A DNA stretch of 64,000 nucleotides from Pseudomonas sp. GR 6-02 (GCF_001655615.1 NZ_CP011567.1:2241001-2305000), one strand, 5' to 3'. Positions 1-9,718 are shown, counted from the stretch's first letter. The notes: generated by a model from the letters alone, not told the origin. Made by a program: numbers and translations.

Positions 1-650
1 ACATGCTGTCGAGCATGATCGCGCCAATCTTCGGCTCCTTCACTCAGAGCGCCTTCGCCCAGAACGTCGGGCTGGTGGCGGTGACCGGGATCAAGAGCCG
101 ATTCGTGGTGGCCACGGGTGGTGTGTTTCTGGTGGTACTTGGGTTGCTGCCGTTCATGGGACGGGTCATCGCCGCCGTGCCAACCTCCGTACTTGGTGGC
201 GCCGGCATCGTGCTGTTCGGTACCGTCGCCGCCAGCGGCATTCGGACACTGTCCAAGGTCGACTACCGCAACAACGTCAACCTGATCATCGTCGCCACTT
301 CCATCGGTTTCGGCATGATCCCCATCGCCGCCCCGAACTTCTACGACCACTTTCCCAGCTGGTTCTCGACGATCTTCCACTCGGGCATCAGCTCCTCGGC
401 GATCATGGCCATCGTGCTGAACCTGACCTTCAACCACCTCACGGCCGGCAACTCGGACCAGCAATCGGTATTTGCCGCCGGTACTGAACGAGTCCTGCGT
501 TATCAAGACCTGGCGGCGCTGCGGGAAGGGGATTACTTCAGTGAGGGTAAACTGCGCGACTGCGACGGGAATGAGATTCCGGTGGTGGAGACGGATCATG
601 GGCATGCCGAGCTGCGTGCGGTGCATGCGAAAAGCAGTGAGCATGTCTAA
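1..650 (+). CDS. NCS2-family nucleobase (purine/xanthine/uracil) permease, C-terminal part
   Basis: Inner-membrane nucleobase:cation symporter. The 5' end lies outside the window; the visible 215 codons are the C-terminal half. The QNVGLVAVTG stretch matches the QNxGxxxxTG signature of the NCS2 (nucleobase-ascorbate transporter) family. Several hydrophobic segments follow, then a polar tail of about 50 residues that is probably cytoplasmic. The substrate (uric acid, xanthine or uracil) cannot be decided from this part. A palindrome with TCAAAAGAT arms directly follows the stop codon. Confidence 0.88.
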   Translation, partial: MLSSMIAPIFGSFTQSAFAQNVGLVAVTGIKSRFVVATGGVFLVVLGLLPFMGRVIAAVPTSVLGGAGIVLFGTVAASGIRTLSKVDYRNNVNLIIVATSIGFGMIPIAAPNFYDHFPSWFSTIFHSGISSSAIMAIVLNLTFNHLTAGNSDQQSVFAAGTERVLRYQDLAALREGDYFSEGKLRDCDGNEIPVVETDHGHAELRAVHAKSSEHV

Positions 651-659
651 AGATAGATA

Positions 660-690
660 GTCAAAAGATTGCGGTCTGCGATCTTTTGAC
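660..690. repeat. Palindrome after permease gene, REP-like
   Basis: Arms gtcaaaagat / atcttttgac around a GC-rich centre form a stable hairpin 10 bases after the permease stop. The same TCAAAAGATCGCAG core occurs in the repeats at 5188-5260 and 6859-6890, so it is probably a member of a dispersed repeat family that may also act as a terminator. Confidence 0.6.
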
Positions 691-703
691 TTTATGGCAA
701 GCA

Positions 704-742
704 CAAAAAAAGCCCCTGAACCTTTCGATTCAGGGGCTTTTC
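704..742 (-). terminator. Rho-independent terminator of tRNA-Asn
   Basis: On the minus strand agcccctgaa and its complement form a 10-bp stem with a short loop, followed by a run of seven T. It starts 12 bases after the tRNA-Asn CCA end. T-runs on both sides would let it also stop transcription from the permease gene. Confidence 0.85.
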
Positions 743-754
743 GATTTTGCTGTC

Positions 755-830
<76 letters not shown>

Positions 831-839
831 ATGGCGTGT

Positions 840-867
840 ATGTTACTGATTCAAAAAGAGAAGTCAA
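840..867 (-). promoter_or_regulatory. sigma70 promoter of tRNA-Asn
   Basis: Reading the minus strand, TTGACT (862-867), a 16-base spacer and TAACAT (840-845) lie immediately upstream of the tRNA 5' end. The -35 is near consensus. Confidence 0.6.
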
Positions 868-1057
868 GCCTCTGTTGGCAATTTGATGTTTTCATCGGAT
901 CAGAGGGAGGTTTATCGGCCATCGGCGGTTACCAGAAGCGCGGGAGAGGTCTACCATGGCTGCCCGGAAGTGGTGACACGCGCTGCCGGCCCTCAGCCGA
1001 AAAGGTATGCGCCATGAATCACCCAGCCTTCACACCCCGAAACAGTGGGGTGTTCCC

Positions 1058-1288
1058 ATGAGCATTGCTCAGATCAGCTTGCCCAAAGGTGTCGGCCCGC
1101 ACGCCGAGAAACTGTTCGACGCAATCACTCAGGCCAGCACCGCTGAAGAACTGAACCGCGCAGGCGGCAAGGCCGAAGGTTTTGTCCTGGGCCTGGAAAG
1201 CACCAAGGCGATCAAAAGTCAGGTGGCCGAGTCGCTTTATGTCGCCTATGACGACGCGGCCAGCCAGCGTGCGAGCGAATTGGCCTAA
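1058..1288 (+). CDS. Small conserved hypothetical protein (76 aa)
   Basis: I do not recognise a named family. Translation from ATG 1058 gives a soluble, alanine-rich 76-residue protein beginning MSIAQISLPKGVG, with no signal peptide or membrane segment. A GTGGGG ribosome site lies about 8 bases before this ATG; an in-frame ATG at 1013-1015 gives a longer product but has a poorer site. The stop codon overlaps the end of the convergent small membrane gene by four bases. Position next to the aminotransferase and uvrB suggests a stable Pseudomonas core gene. Function is unknown. Confidence 0.6.
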   Translation: MSIAQISLPKGVGPHAEKLFDAITQASTAEELNRAGGKAEGFVLGLESTKAIKSQVAESLYVAYDDAASQRASELA

Positions 1289-1485
1289 CCGCCAAAAGTG
1301 ATAGTGCCGAGCATCAGCTTGGCATACAGCATCGTGGCGGCCAGTTGCACCAGCCACAAGGCCAGGCCGCCAAGGAACACGCCCGCGGCCACTTGCAGCA
1401 CCAGGTTATTACCGCGTTTGGCCGAGGAGCGGGGCACGAAGTGGTCCAGTTCATCGCGGTCGGCGCGTAGGTCGTCGTTTTTCAT
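1285..1485 (-). CDS. Small predicted inner-membrane protein (66 aa)
   Basis: The 66-residue product has a charged N-terminal third (many Asp, Arg and Lys residues) and then two hydrophobic stretches at about residues 25-42 and 46-62, so it is probably anchored in the inner membrane. No family is recognised. It is convergent and overlaps the preceding small gene by four bases. The upstream terminator at 1576-1609 separates it from the aminotransferase, so it is likely transcribed alone. Confidence 0.6.
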   Translation of the reverse strand: MKNDDLRADRDELDHFVPRSSAKRGNNLVLQVAAGVFLGGLALWLVQLAATMLYAKLMLGTITFGG

Positions 1486-1575
1486 GTGGGTTCTCGCAAG
1501 AATTCTCGGGTGTACATAAAGCCTGTGGGAGTTTAAAGGGCGCAGCGGCTGCTTTGAGATTTATCTGAGGCCAAT

Positions 1576-1609
1576 AAAAAACGGGAAGCCATTTTGGCTT
1601 CCCGTTTTC
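1576..1609. terminator. Terminator downstream of the aminotransferase gene
   Basis: A perfect stem aacgggaagcc / ggcttcccgtt flanked by A- and T-runs follows the aminotransferase stop by 15 bases on the minus strand. The symmetry would allow function in both directions. Confidence 0.85.
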
Positions 1610-1624
1610 ATGTCACGCGACGAC

Positions 1625-2821
1625 TCAGATCACCTGAACGATGGCCTTGGTCACGGCGTCGATGTTGCTCTGGTTCAGCGCGGCAACGCAGATGCGGCCG
1701 GTGTCCAGGGCGTAGATGCCGAACTCGTTGCGCAGACGGGTCACTTGCTCAACCGTCAGGCCGGAGTAGGAGAACATGCCGCGCTGGCGACCGACGAAGC
1801 TGAAATCGCGCTGTGGAGCGTTTTTCGCCAGCAGGTCGACCATCTGGGTGCGCATGCCGCGAATCCGCAGACGCATTTCTGCCAGTTCTTCTTCCCACTG
1901 GGCACGCAATACCGGGCTGTTCAGCACAGCGGCGACGATGCTTGCACCGTGGGTCGGCGGGTTGGAGTAGTTGGTGCGGATCACGCGTTTGACTTGCGAC
2001 AGCACGCGCGCGCTTTCTTCTTTCGATTCGCTGACGATCGACAGGGCGCCAACGCGCTCGCCGTACAGCGAGAAGGATTTGGAGAACGAGCTGGAAACGA
2101 AGAAGGTCAGGTTCGATTCGGCGAACAGGCGCACAGCGGCAGCGTCTTCATCGATACCGTCGCCAAAGCCCTGGTAGGCCATGTCGAGGAATGGAATGTG
2201 ACCTTTGGCTTTCACCACGTCCAGCACGTTTTTCCAGTCCGCCGGGCTCAAGTCGACGCCAGTCGGGTTGTGGCAGCAAGCGTGCAGCACAACGATGGAG
2301 CCGGACGGCAGGGCGTTCAGGTCTTCCAGCAGGCCGGCGCGGTTAACGTCGTGGGTGGCGGCGTCATAGTAGCGATAGTTCTGTACTGGGAAACCAGCGG
2401 TTTCGAACAGTGCGCGGTGGTTTTCCCAGCTCGGGTCGCTGATCGCCACGACGGCGTTCGGCAGCAGTTGCTTGAGGAAATCGGCACCGATTTTCAGCGC
2501 GCCAGTACCGCCGACGGCCTGGGTGGTGATGACCCGGCCAGCAGCGATCAGTGGCGAGTCATTGCCGAACAGCAGTTTCTGCACGGCCTGGTCGTAGGCG
2601 GCGATGCCGTCGATCGGCAAGTAGCCACGGGAAACGTGTTGAGCGGCGCGAATCGTCTCGGCTTCGACAACGGCGCGCAGGAGAGGGATTCGCCCTTGCT
2701 CGTCGCAGTAAACACCGACCCCCAGGTTGACCTTGGTGGTACGGGTATCGGCATTGAATGCTTCGTTGAGGCCCAGGATTGGATCGCGTGGTGCCATTTC
2801 GACAGCGGAGAACAGGCTCAT
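1625..2821 (-). CDS. Aromatic/aspartate amino acid aminotransferase (class I)
   Basis: PLP-dependent transamination between aspartate or aromatic amino acids and 2-oxoglutarate. The 398-residue length and the N-terminal MSLFSAVEMAPRDPILGL are typical of the AspC/TyrB subfamily Ia. Visible signatures include the HACCHNPTGVD block around residue 190 and the SSSFSKSFSLYGERVG stretch carrying the PLP lysine near residue 247. Divergent from uvrB. A TATACT -10-like hexamer lies on the minus strand at about 2905-2910. AspC versus TyrB versus PhhC cannot be decided from sequence alone. Confidence 0.92.
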   Translation of the reverse strand: MSLFSAVEMAPRDPILGLNEAFNADTRTTKVNLGVGVYCDEQGRIPLLRAVVEAETIRAAQHVSRGYLPIDGIAAYDQAVQKLLFGNDSPLIAAGRVITTQAVGGTGALKIGADFLKQLLPNAVVAISDPSWENHRALFETAGFPVQNYRYYDAATHDVNRAGLLEDLNALPSGSIVVLHACCHNPTGVDLSPADWKNVLDVVKAKGHIPFLDMAYQGFGDGIDEDAAAVRLFAESNLTFFVSSSFSKSFSLYGERVGALSIVSESKEESARVLSQVKRVIRTNYSNPPTHGASIVAAVLNSPVLRAQWEEELAEMRLRIRGMRTQMVDLLAKNAPQRDFSFVGRQRGMFSYSGLTVEQVTRLRNEFGIYALDTGRICVAALNQSNIDAVTKAIVQVI

Positions 2822-3157
2822 TATTGCGGCGGCTCTGAATGGAGTGTGGAGGGACGTGTCGCGCTCCAGCCGAATGCACTAGAGCGGTGCACAAACGGGG
2901 AGCTAGTATAGAGGCCATCAGCGATTGATGGCGACAGGCGATTCGGCTTTTACGGTAAGTTTTTCCAATTATTTTTCGATCGTTGGTCGAGCGACGTCGT
3001 CAAAGGTTTTACCCGATGTAGGACGTTTGCCTTGAAAGGGATGGCAATCGGCTCCACATTGAGCACAATCCAGTTTTTTCCTCGGGCGACATCGGTCGTT
3101 TGCGGTCTTTCTCGTTCCTGTCCGGCTTAACCGGGCAAGAGTGAACCAGAGGTATGT
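2822..3157. promoter_or_regulatory. Divergent intergenic region, aminotransferase / uvrB
   Basis: This 336-base gap must hold both promoters. On the minus strand a TATACT hexamer is visible near 2907. For uvrB no convincing LexA operator (CTGT-N8-ACAG) is seen. A run of T and C around 3070-3120 is low in structure. No open frame of note. Confidence 0.4.
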
Positions 3158-5173
3158 ATGTCTGAATTCCAGCTAGTCACCCGCTTCGAGCCCGCCGGCG
3201 ATCAGCCGGAAGCCATCCGTCTGATGGTCGAGGGCATCGAGGCCGGGCTGGCGCACCAGACGCTGCTCGGTGTGACCGGCTCGGGCAAGACCTTCAGCAT
3301 CGCCAACGTGATCGCCCAAGTGCAGCGCCCGACGCTGGTGCTGGCGCCGAACAAGACCCTGGCCGCGCAGTTGTACGGCGAGTTCAAGGCGTTCTTCCCG
3401 AACAACGCCGTTGAATACTTCGTCTCCTATTACGACTACTACCAGCCCGAAGCTTATGTGCCGTCGTCCGACACCTTCATCGAGAAGGACGCCTCGATCA
3501 ACGACCACATCGAGCAGATGCGCCTGTCCGCGACCAAAGCGCTGCTGGAACGCAAAGACGCAATCATCGTCACCACGGTGTCGTGCATCTACGGTCTGGG
3601 CAGCCCGGAAACCTATTTGAAGATGGTGTTGCACGTGGATCGCGGCGACAAGCTCGACCAGCGTGCGCTGTTGCGTCGCCTGGCCGACCTGCAATACACC
3701 CGCAACGACGTGGACTTCGCCCGGGCGACTTTCCGGGTGCGCGGCGATGTGATTGATATCCACCCGGCGGAATCCGATTTTGAGGCGATCCGCATCGAGC
3801 TGTTCGATGACGAGGTGGAAAGCCTGTCCGCCTTCGATCCGCTGACGGGCGAAGTCATCCGCAAGCTGCCGCGCTTCACCTTCTATCCGAAGAGCCATTA
3901 CGTGACGCCTCGGGAAACCCTGCTCGACGCCGTCGAGGGGATCAAGGTCGAGTTGCAGGAGCGCCTGGAATACCTGCGCTCCAACAACAAGCTAGTGGAA
4001 GCCCAGCGGCTGGAGCAACGCACCCGTTTCGACCTGGAGATGATTCTGGAGCTGGGTTACTGCAACGGCATCGAAAACTACTCGCGCTACCTGTCGGGCC
4101 GTGCATCCGGCGAGGCGCCGCCCACCTTGTTTGACTACCTGCCAGCCGACGCCTTGCTGGTGATCGACGAATCCCACGTCAGCGTGCCGCAGGTCGGCGC
4201 CATGTATAAGGGCGACCGGTCCCGTAAGGAAACGCTGGTGGAATATGGCTTCCGCCTGCCATCGGCGCTGGATAACCGGCCGATGCGTTTCGACGAGTTC
4301 GAAGGCATCAGTCCGCAGACAATATTTGTCTCGGCCACACCGGGCAATTACGAGGCGGAGCACGCAGGGCGCGTGGTCGAGCAAGTGGTGCGCCCGACTG
4401 GCCTGGTGGACCCGCAGATCGAAATCCGTCCGGCGCTGACTCAGGTCGACGACTTGCTCTCGGAAATCACCAAGCGCGTAGCCCTGGAAGAGCGGGTGCT
4501 GGTGACCACGCTGACCAAGCGCATGTCCGAGGATTTGACCGATTACCTGGCCGATCACGGCGTGCGCGTGCGTTATCTGCACTCGGACATCGACACCGTG
4601 GAGCGGGTCGAGATCATCCGTGACTTGCGCCTCGGCACCTTCGATGTGCTGGTGGGGATCAACCTGCTGCGTGAAGGCCTGGACATGCCGGAAGTCTCGC
4701 TGGTGGCGATTCTCGATGCCGACAAGGAGGGCTTCCTGCGCTCCGAGCGCTCGCTGATCCAGACCATTGGCCGGGCGGCACGCAACCTTAATGGCCGGGC
4801 GATTCTGTATGCGGATCGGATTACTGGTTCCATGGAGCGGGCGATTGGCGAAACCGAGCGTCGTCGCGACAAGCAGATCGCCTTCAACCTGGCCAACGGC
4901 ATTACGCCCAAAGGGGTGTTCAAGGACGTCGCCGACATTATGGAAGGCGCGACTGTGCCGGGTTCGCGCAGCAAGAAGCGCAAAGGCATGGCCAAGGCTG
5001 CCGAGGAAAGCGCCAAATACGAAGCCGAATTGCGTTCGCCGAGCGAGATCACCAAGCGCATTCGTCAGCTGGAAGAGAAGATGTACCAGCTCGCCCGCGA
5101 CCTGGAATTCGAAGCCGCGGCGCAGCTGCGCGACGAAATCGGCAAGCTGCGGGAGCGGTTGATCGCGGTTTGA
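3158..5173 (+). CDS. uvrB: UvrABC system protein B, excinuclease helicase subunit
   Basis: Damage-verification subunit of nucleotide excision repair, loaded by UvrA and acting with UvrC in the cytoplasm. The 671 residues match the family's length. Walker A GVTGSGKT is at residues 38-45; the beta-hairpin region rich in tyrosine ([16 protein letters not shown]) is at about 88-105; a DEAD-like IDESH box is near 338; the helicase motif [11 protein letters not shown] is present; and the C-terminal UVR domain that contacts UvrC is at about 630-665. The chosen ATG has an AGAGG site upstream. No clear SOS box is visible, which would be unusual compared with E. coli. Confidence 0.98.
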   Translation: MSEFQLVTRFEPAGDQPEAIRLMVEGIEAGLAHQTLLGVTGSGKTFSIANVIAQVQRPTLVLAPNKTLAAQLYGEFKAFFPNNAVEYFVSYYDYYQPEAYVPSSDTFIEKDASINDHIEQMRLSATKALLERKDAIIVTTVSCIYGLGSPETYLKMVLHVDRGDKLDQRALLRRLADLQYTRNDVDFARATFRVRGDVIDIHPAESDFEAIRIELFDDEVESLSAFDPLTGEVIRKLPRFTFYPKSHYVTPRETLLDAVEGIKVELQERLEYLRSNNKLVEAQRLEQRTRFDLEMILELGYCNGIENYSRYLSGRASGEAPPTLFDYLPADALLVIDESHVSVPQVGAMYKGDRSRKETLVEYGFRLPSALDNRPMRFDEFEGISPQTIFVSATPGNYEAEHAGRVVEQVVRPTGLVDPQIEIRPALTQVDDLLSEITKRVALEERVLVTTLTKRMSEDLTDYLADHGVRVRYLHSDIDTVERVEIIRDLRLGTFDVLVGINLLREGLDMPEVSLVAILDADKEGFLRSERSLIQTIGRAARNLNGRAILYADRITGSMERAIGETERRRDKQIAFNLANGITPKGVFKDVADIMEGATVPGSRSKKRKGMAKAAEESAKYEAELRSPSEITKRIRQLEEKMYQLARDLEFEAAAQLRDEIGKLRERLIAV

Positions 5174-5187
5174 CGCTCCCTCTGTAG

Positions 5188-5260
5188 AAGCTGCCGAAGG
5201 CTGCGATCCTTTGATCTTGTTTTTACAGGCAAAGTCAAAAGATCGCAGCCTTGGCAGCTC
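5188..5260. repeat. Inverted REP-type repeat between uvrB and gltX
   Basis: Two arms in inverted orientation (gctgccgaaggctgcgatc and its near-complement ending in ggcagctc) flank a 17-base centre. One arm recurs at 6859-6890, and a weaker relative sits at 660-690 and 26334-26463. Confidence 0.75.
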
Positions 5261-5361
5261 AGCAGCGCTTAAATCCTGCACTCACTGGAGCCGGGCGGCT
5301 ATCGCCTGTTACCATTCGCCCCTTGTTTGATCTTCGCTTTTCATTCTTTTTGAGACATGCC

Positions 5362-6843
5362 ATGACCACCGTCCGCACTCGCATCGCGCCATCGCCTACC
5401 GGGGACCCCCATGTAGGTACCGCTTACATCGCTTTGTTCAACTACTGCTTTGCCAAGCAGCATGGCGGTGAGTTCATCCTGCGGATCGAAGACACCGACC
5501 AACTGCGTTCGACCCGCGAGTCCGAACAGCAGATTTTCGACGCCCTGCGCTGGTTGGGTATCGACTGGAGCGAAGGCCCGGATGTCGGCGGCCCGCACGG
5601 TCCTTACCGTCAGAGTGAGCGCGGCGATATCTACCAGAAGTACTGCCAGCAACTGGTCGACATGGGCCATGCCTTCCCGTGCTTCTGCACCGCTGAAGAA
5701 CTGGACCAGATGCGCGCCGAGCAAATGGCCCGCGGTGAGACCCCGCGTTACGACGGCCGTGCGCTGTTGCTGTCCAAGGAAGAAGTCGCGCGCCGCCTGG
5801 CTGCCGGCGAACCCCACGTGATCCGCATGAAAGTGCCGACCGAAGGCGTGTGCGTGGTGCCGGACATGCTGCGTGGCGATGTCGAGATCCCGTGGGATCG
5901 CATGGACATGCAAGTGCTGATGAAGACCGACGGCCTGCCGACGTACTTCCTGGCCAACGTGGTCGACGACCACCTGATGGGCATCACCCACGTGCTGCGC
6001 GGGGAAGAATGGCTGCCTTCGGCACCGAAACTGATCCTGCTGTACGAGTACTTCGGCTGGGAACAGCCGCAGCTGTGCTACATGCCGCTGCTGCGTAACC
6101 CGGACAAGAGCAAGCTGTCCAAGCGCAAGAACCCGACCTCGGTGACGTTCTACGAGCGCATGGGCTTCATGCCGGAAGCGATGCTCAACTACCTGGGCCG
6201 CATGGGCTGGTCGATGCCGGACGAGCGCGAGAAGTTCTCCCTGCAGGAAATGGTCGACAACTTCGACTTGAGCCGCGTCTCGCTTGGCGGGCCGATTTTC
6301 GACATCGAGAAACTGTCGTGGCTCAACGGCCAGTGGTTGCGTGACCTGCCAGTGGAAGAGTTCGCCGCTCGCGTGCAGAAGTGGGCGCTGAACCCTGAAT
6401 ACATGATGAAGATCGCGCCGCACGTGCAGGGCCGGGTTGAAACCTTCAGCCAGGTCGCACCGCTGGCTGGCTTCTTCTTCGCTGGTGGCGTGAATCCGGA
6501 CGCTAAACTGTTCGAATCCAAGAAGCTCTCGGGCGATCAGGTTCGTCAGTTGATGCAATTGATCCTGTGGAAGCTGGAAAGCCTGCGTCAGTGGGAGAAG
6601 GACAGCATCACCGCAACGATTCAGGCGGTGGTTGAATCCCTGGAGCTGAAGCTGCGTGACGCCATGCCGCTGATGTTTGCTGCGATCACCGGGCAGGCCA
6701 GTTCGGTATCGGTACTCGACGCGATGGAAATCCTCGGTCCGGACCTGACCCGTTTCCGTCTGCGCCAGGCCATTGACCTGCTGGGCGGCGTGTCGAAGAA
6801 AGAAAACAAAGAGTGGGAAAAGCTTCTGGGCGCGATTGCCTGA
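5362..6843 (+). CDS. gltX: Glutamyl-tRNA synthetase
   Basis: Charges tRNA-Glu, which is encoded twice just downstream. Class I synthetase of 493 residues when started at ATG 5362, which puts the mandatory [15 protein letters not shown] segment at the N terminus; a longer in-frame reading from 5251 has no family support. The HIGH signature appears as HVGT at residues 17-20, and KMSKS as KLSKR near residue 252. Four cysteines around residues 98-139 include CFC, as in zinc-binding GluRS. Ends before a REP-like arm and the tRNA promoter. Confidence 0.97.
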   Translation: MTTVRTRIAPSPTGDPHVGTAYIALFNYCFAKQHGGEFILRIEDTDQLRSTRESEQQIFDALRWLGIDWSEGPDVGGPHGPYRQSERGDIYQKYCQQLVDMGHAFPCFCTAEELDQMRAEQMARGETPRYDGRALLLSKEEVARRLAAGEPHVIRMKVPTEGVCVVPDMLRGDVEIPWDRMDMQVLMKTDGLPTYFLANVVDDHLMGITHVLRGEEWLPSAPKLILLYEYFGWEQPQLCYMPLLRNPDKSKLSKRKNPTSVTFYERMGFMPEAMLNYLGRMGWSMPDEREKFSLQEMVDNFDLSRVSLGGPIFDIEKLSWLNGQWLRDLPVEEFAARVQKWALNPEYMMKIAPHVQGRVETFSQVAPLAGFFFAGGVNPDAKLFESKKLSGDQVRQLMQLILWKLESLRQWEKDSITATIQAVVESLELKLRDAMPLMFAAITGQASSVSVLDAMEILGPDLTRFRLRQAIDLLGGVSKKENKEWEKLLGAIA

Positions 6844-6858
6844 CGGCGTTTGACTCAG

Positions 6859-6890
6859 TAGGAGCTGCCGAAGGCCGCGATCTTTTGATC
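6859..6890. repeat. Single REP-type arm after gltX
   Basis: The sequence ggagctgccgaaggccgcga and the following TCTTTTGATC match the left arm of the repeat at 5188-5260 with few differences. Confidence 0.65.
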
Positions 6891-6949
6891 CTGATCTTCG
6901 GCGCTTCCCCCGAATTTACGGGGGGAGGGCGGTAAGTGATTGTTATGTC

Positions 6950-7011
6950 GGCAAAAAATTTTAAATTTTTTGAAAAATAAGTTTGACAGCTTTCCGATGC
7001 GCCATTAAGAT
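6950..7011 (+). promoter_or_regulatory. Strong sigma70 promoter with UP-like element for the Ala/Glu tRNA block
   Basis: TTGACA (6983-6988), a 17-base spacer and TAAGAT (7006-7011). An A/T-only tract at about 6950-6980 resembles an UP element, and a GC-rich discriminator (TCGCCCCG) follows, as in growth-rate and stringently controlled stable-RNA promoters. Confidence 0.85.
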
Positions 7012-7032
7012 TCGCCCCGTCCTCAGCGATGA

Positions 7033-7108
<76 letters not shown>

Positions 7109-7187
7109 ATTTACACTTCAAGGTCTGGCCACACCGGCCTTGAATCGATCAGCTCTCAGCACTGATCAGTTGTATAGAAGGGTTTGC

Positions 7188-7263
7188 GTCCCCTTCGTCT
7201 AGTGGCCTAGGACACCGCCCTTTCACGGCGGTAACAGGGGTTCGAGTCCCCTAGGGGACGCCA
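7188..7263 (+). tRNA. tRNA-Glu (TTC), copy 1
   Basis: 76 nt with acceptor GTCCCCT/AGGGGAC, anticodon loop CTTTCAC with TTC, and encoded CCA. Identical to copy 2 at 7473-7548. Confidence 0.97.
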
Positions 7264-7316
7264 GTTTTACAGAAGCGATGTTGCAAGATATCGCTCCGCC
7301 GCGAGGCGAAAAATCC

Positions 7317-7392
<76 letters not shown>

Positions 7393-7472
7393 ATTTTACA
7401 GTTCAAGGTCTGGCCACACCGGCCTTGAATCGATCAGCTCTCAGCACTGATCAGTTGTATAGAAGGGTTTGC

Positions 7473-7548
7473 GTCCCCTTCGTCTAGTGGCCTAGGACAC
7501 CGCCCTTTCACGGCGGTAACAGGGGTTCGAGTCCCCTAGGGGACGCCA
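7473..7548 (+). tRNA. tRNA-Glu (TTC), copy 2
   Basis: Second copy of tRNA-Glu, last gene of the stable-RNA operon. The spacer separating it from tRNA-Ala is almost identical to the spacer in the first unit. Confidence 0.97.
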
Positions 7549-7554
7549 CGATTA

Positions 7555-7607
7555 CCCGCTTTGCGGGATTTTTAAGGGTCATTCAATTATTGAATGGCCC
7601 TTTTGTT
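7555..7607 (+). terminator. Double terminator after the tRNA block
   Basis: First hairpin cccgctttgcggg followed by ATTTTT; second hairpin gggtcattcaa / ttgaatggccc followed by TTTTGTTTG. Both lie directly behind the last tRNA. Confidence 0.85.
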
Positions 7608-7687
7608 TGTCTGGCGTTTGGCCAAATCTCCTTTTTCCCCAACACTGTTCTTCAGACCAGCGGTCACATCCACGACTTGCGGAAAAT

Positions 7688-7722
7688 TATTATGAGAATA
7701 ATATTCTAGTCGTAATATTCGG
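7688..7722. promoter_or_regulatory. AT-rich palindromes before the TetR gene, candidate operator
   Basis: An 11-base palindrome gaataatattc and a partly overlapping tattat/ataata dyad, with TAATATTC repeated 15 bases later, lie 10-40 bases before the TetR start. This is a plausible autorepression site; it is inferred from symmetry and position. Confidence 0.4.
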
Positions 7723-7730
7723 AGGCAACG

Positions 7731-8270
7731 ATGAACGATAAAAAAGCTCAAACCCGCGAACGCATCCTCAAGGCTGCCAGTGCAGCGCTGATCCAGCGCG
7801 GCCCGGCCGAGCCGAGCGTGGGTGAAGTGATGGGCGCGGCCGGCCTGACGGTCGGCGGTTTCTACGCGCACTTCGAAAGCAAGGACGCGTTGATGCTGGA
7901 GGCGTTCAAGCAGCTGCTCAGCCATCGTCGTGACTTGATCGCCGACATGGATGCCGAGTTGACCGGTGAAGAGCGTCGCGCGTTGGTCGCAGCGTTCTAC
8001 CTGTCGCGCAAACACCGTGATTCCACCGAGCAGGCATGCCCGGTTCCAGCGTCGATCAGTGAACTGGGCCGTCTGCCGGACGAATTTCGCGTGGCGTTGA
8101 ATGAACATATTGAATTGATGGTCGCGCAGTTGGCAGCCAGCCCGGAAGACATCGACAAGGTCTTGGCCGACATCGCCTTGATGGTGGGTGGTTTGGCGCT
8201 GGCGCGGGCGCTGGGGCCAGGAGAGTTGTCCGATCGATTGCTGCGCGCCGCCAAATCGGCGGTGCTGTGA
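7731..8270 (+). CDS. TetR/AcrR-family transcriptional regulator
   Basis: DNA-binding repressor of 179 residues. The N-terminal helix-turn-helix covers roughly residues 10-55, with the family-typical VGGFYAHFESKDALM segment at its end. A GGAGG ribosome site precedes the ATG. The hydrolase gene begins 31 bases downstream with its own ribosome site, then the thioesterase, so the regulator probably heads a small operon and controls it. The effector is unknown. Related regulators of the YxaF/LmrA type share this N-terminal pattern. Confidence 0.93.
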   Translation: MNDKKAQTRERILKAASAALIQRGPAEPSVGEVMGAAGLTVGGFYAHFESKDALMLEAFKQLLSHRRDLIADMDAELTGEERRALVAAFYLSRKHRDSTEQACPVPASISELGRLPDEFRVALNEHIELMVAQLAASPEDIDKVLADIALMVGGLALARALGPGELSDRLLRAAKSAVL

Positions 8271-8301
8271 CCTAAAGGCATCCAGCCTGAGGAGATGGGC
8301 G

Positions 8302-9135
8302 ATGAACACGTTGAGCTGGGTTCGTGGCGTTAATGGCACCTTGGGCTGGTTCGCACCGAAGCTGGTGGCGAGCAAGATGCGTCTGGCATTCATGACCCCG
8401 CGGGAGTTGCCGCCGCGTGATTGGGAATTGCCGCTGCTGGCGAAATCCGAGCGGATCACTTTGCGCTTCGGCCTCTCGGCGCTGCGTTGGGGACAGGGCC
8501 CGGCAGTGTTGTTGATGCACGGCTGGGAGGGCCGGCCAACGCAGTTTGCCGCGCTGATCACGGCGCTGGTCGATGCCGGTTACACCGTGGTCGCCCTGGA
8601 CGGCCCGGCTCATGGTCGCTCGCCTGGACGCGAAGCCAATGTGGTGCTGTTCGCCCGGGCGATGCTTGAAGCAGCTGCTGAACTACCGCCGCTGCAAGCG
8701 GTAATCGGTCACTCGATGGGCGGCGCCAGCGCCATGCTCGCGGTGCAGTTGGGTTTGCGCACCGAAACCCTGGTCTCGATCGCCGCCCCGGCGCGAATCC
8801 TTGGGGTGCTGCGCGGTTTTGCGCGCTATGTACGCCTGCCGCCCAAAGCCCGTTCGGCGTTCATTCGTCAGGTCGAAAAAGACGTCGGCATGCGCGCCGC
8901 TGCGCTGGATGTCGCGCACTACCAGCTCGACATGCCTGGCCTGATTGTCCATGCCGAGGACGACAGCTTTGTCTCGGTCAAGGAGTCCCAATTGATTCAC
9001 GAAGCCTGGTTCGACAGTCGCTTGTTGCGCCTGGAAGAGGGCGGTCATCAGCGGGTCCTGGCCGATCCGCGGGTGATCGATGGCGTGCTCTCGCTGCTGG
9101 CCGGTCGCAGCCTGCAATCGCGCCAATCGGCCTGA
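8302..9135 (+). CDS. Alpha/beta hydrolase
   Basis: Cytoplasmic serine hydrolase of 277 residues. Oxyanion motif MHGWEGRP lies near residue 71, the nucleophile elbow is GHSMGG near 138, the acid is probably in HAEDD near 219, and the histidine is in GGHQRV near 247. ATG 8302 was chosen because GAGGAG lies 7 bases ahead; a longer reading overlaps the TetR gene. Co-transcription with the TetR regulator suggests the substrate is related to the inducer. Substrate not predictable. Confidence 0.88.
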   Translation: MNTLSWVRGVNGTLGWFAPKLVASKMRLAFMTPRELPPRDWELPLLAKSERITLRFGLSALRWGQGPAVLLMHGWEGRPTQFAALITALVDAGYTVVALDGPAHGRSPGREANVVLFARAMLEAAAELPPLQAVIGHSMGGASAMLAVQLGLRTETLVSIAAPARILGVLRGFARYVRLPPKARSAFIRQVEKDVGMRAAALDVAHYQLDMPGLIVHAEDDSFVSVKESQLIHEAWFDSRLLRLEEGGHQRVLADPRVIDGVLSLLAGRSLQSRQSA

Positions 9136-9183
9136 GCTTCCGTTACACTGCCCCGGTCGAAATAATCTGACCGGGAGTGGGGC

Positions 9184-9621
9184 ATGGGCTGGGATCGGGC
9201 AACGCCGTTTATCATTGATCTGGAAGTGGGCGCCGAAGACATCGACGGGTTGGGCCACGCGAACAACGCGGTGTACGTGACCTGGCTCGAGCGCTGTGCC
9301 TGGCGTCACTCGCAGCGGCTGGGTCTGGACCTGGTCGAGTATCGGCGGCTGGACCGGGCGATGGCGGTGGTGCGGCACGAGATTGATTACCTGGCGGCGG
9401 CCTACGAAGGCGATGAGCTGCAGCTGGCGACCTGGATCGTCGATTGGGACCAGCGCCTGAGAATGACCCGACACTTCCAGCTGATCCGCCCCAGTGACAA
9501 CTCGACGTTGCTGCGGGCGCAGACCACGTTCGTGTGCATCGAGCTGTCGACCGGCAAGCCCAAGCGCATGCCGGCGGAATTCATCGAGGGCTATGGCTCG
9601 GCGTTGCAAGTTCCAAGCTGA
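9184..9621 (+). CDS. Acyl-CoA thioesterase, 4HBT hotdog family
   Basis: Hotdog-fold protein of 145 residues. The N-terminal DIDGLGHANNAVYVTWLE segment is the classic 4-hydroxybenzoyl-CoA thioesterase pattern, with the catalytic Asp/Asn region in GHANN. Hydrolyses acyl-CoA or a related thioester in the cytoplasm; specificity unknown. Start ATG 9184 follows a GGGAGTGGGGC ribosome site, 48 bases after the hydrolase. Confidence 0.9.
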   Translation: MGWDRATPFIIDLEVGAEDIDGLGHANNAVYVTWLERCAWRHSQRLGLDLVEYRRLDRAMAVVRHEIDYLAAAYEGDELQLATWIVDWDQRLRMTRHFQLIRPSDNSTLLRAQTTFVCIELSTGKPKRMPAEFIEGYGSALQVPS

Positions 9622-9718
9622 CACAGTCCGCACATTTGCCACCGCCCGGTCTGACGAAATACCTTCTGCACGCCGAAACCAGTAAACTGCCGCACGTTTT
9701 TCGTTGAGTGTGTTTTTC

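Noticed and set aside
1610..2911. Long open frame on the plus strand (433 codons)
   Set aside because: Antisense to the aminotransferase gene, which has full family signatures; long antisense frames are common at this GC content.
2822..3157. LexA box upstream of uvrB
   Set aside because: No CTGT-N8-ACAG match was found by eye.
3992..5281. Long minus-strand frame across uvrB
   Set aside because: Shadow of uvrB; composition is His/Arg/Gln-rich as expected for antisense of GC-rich genes.
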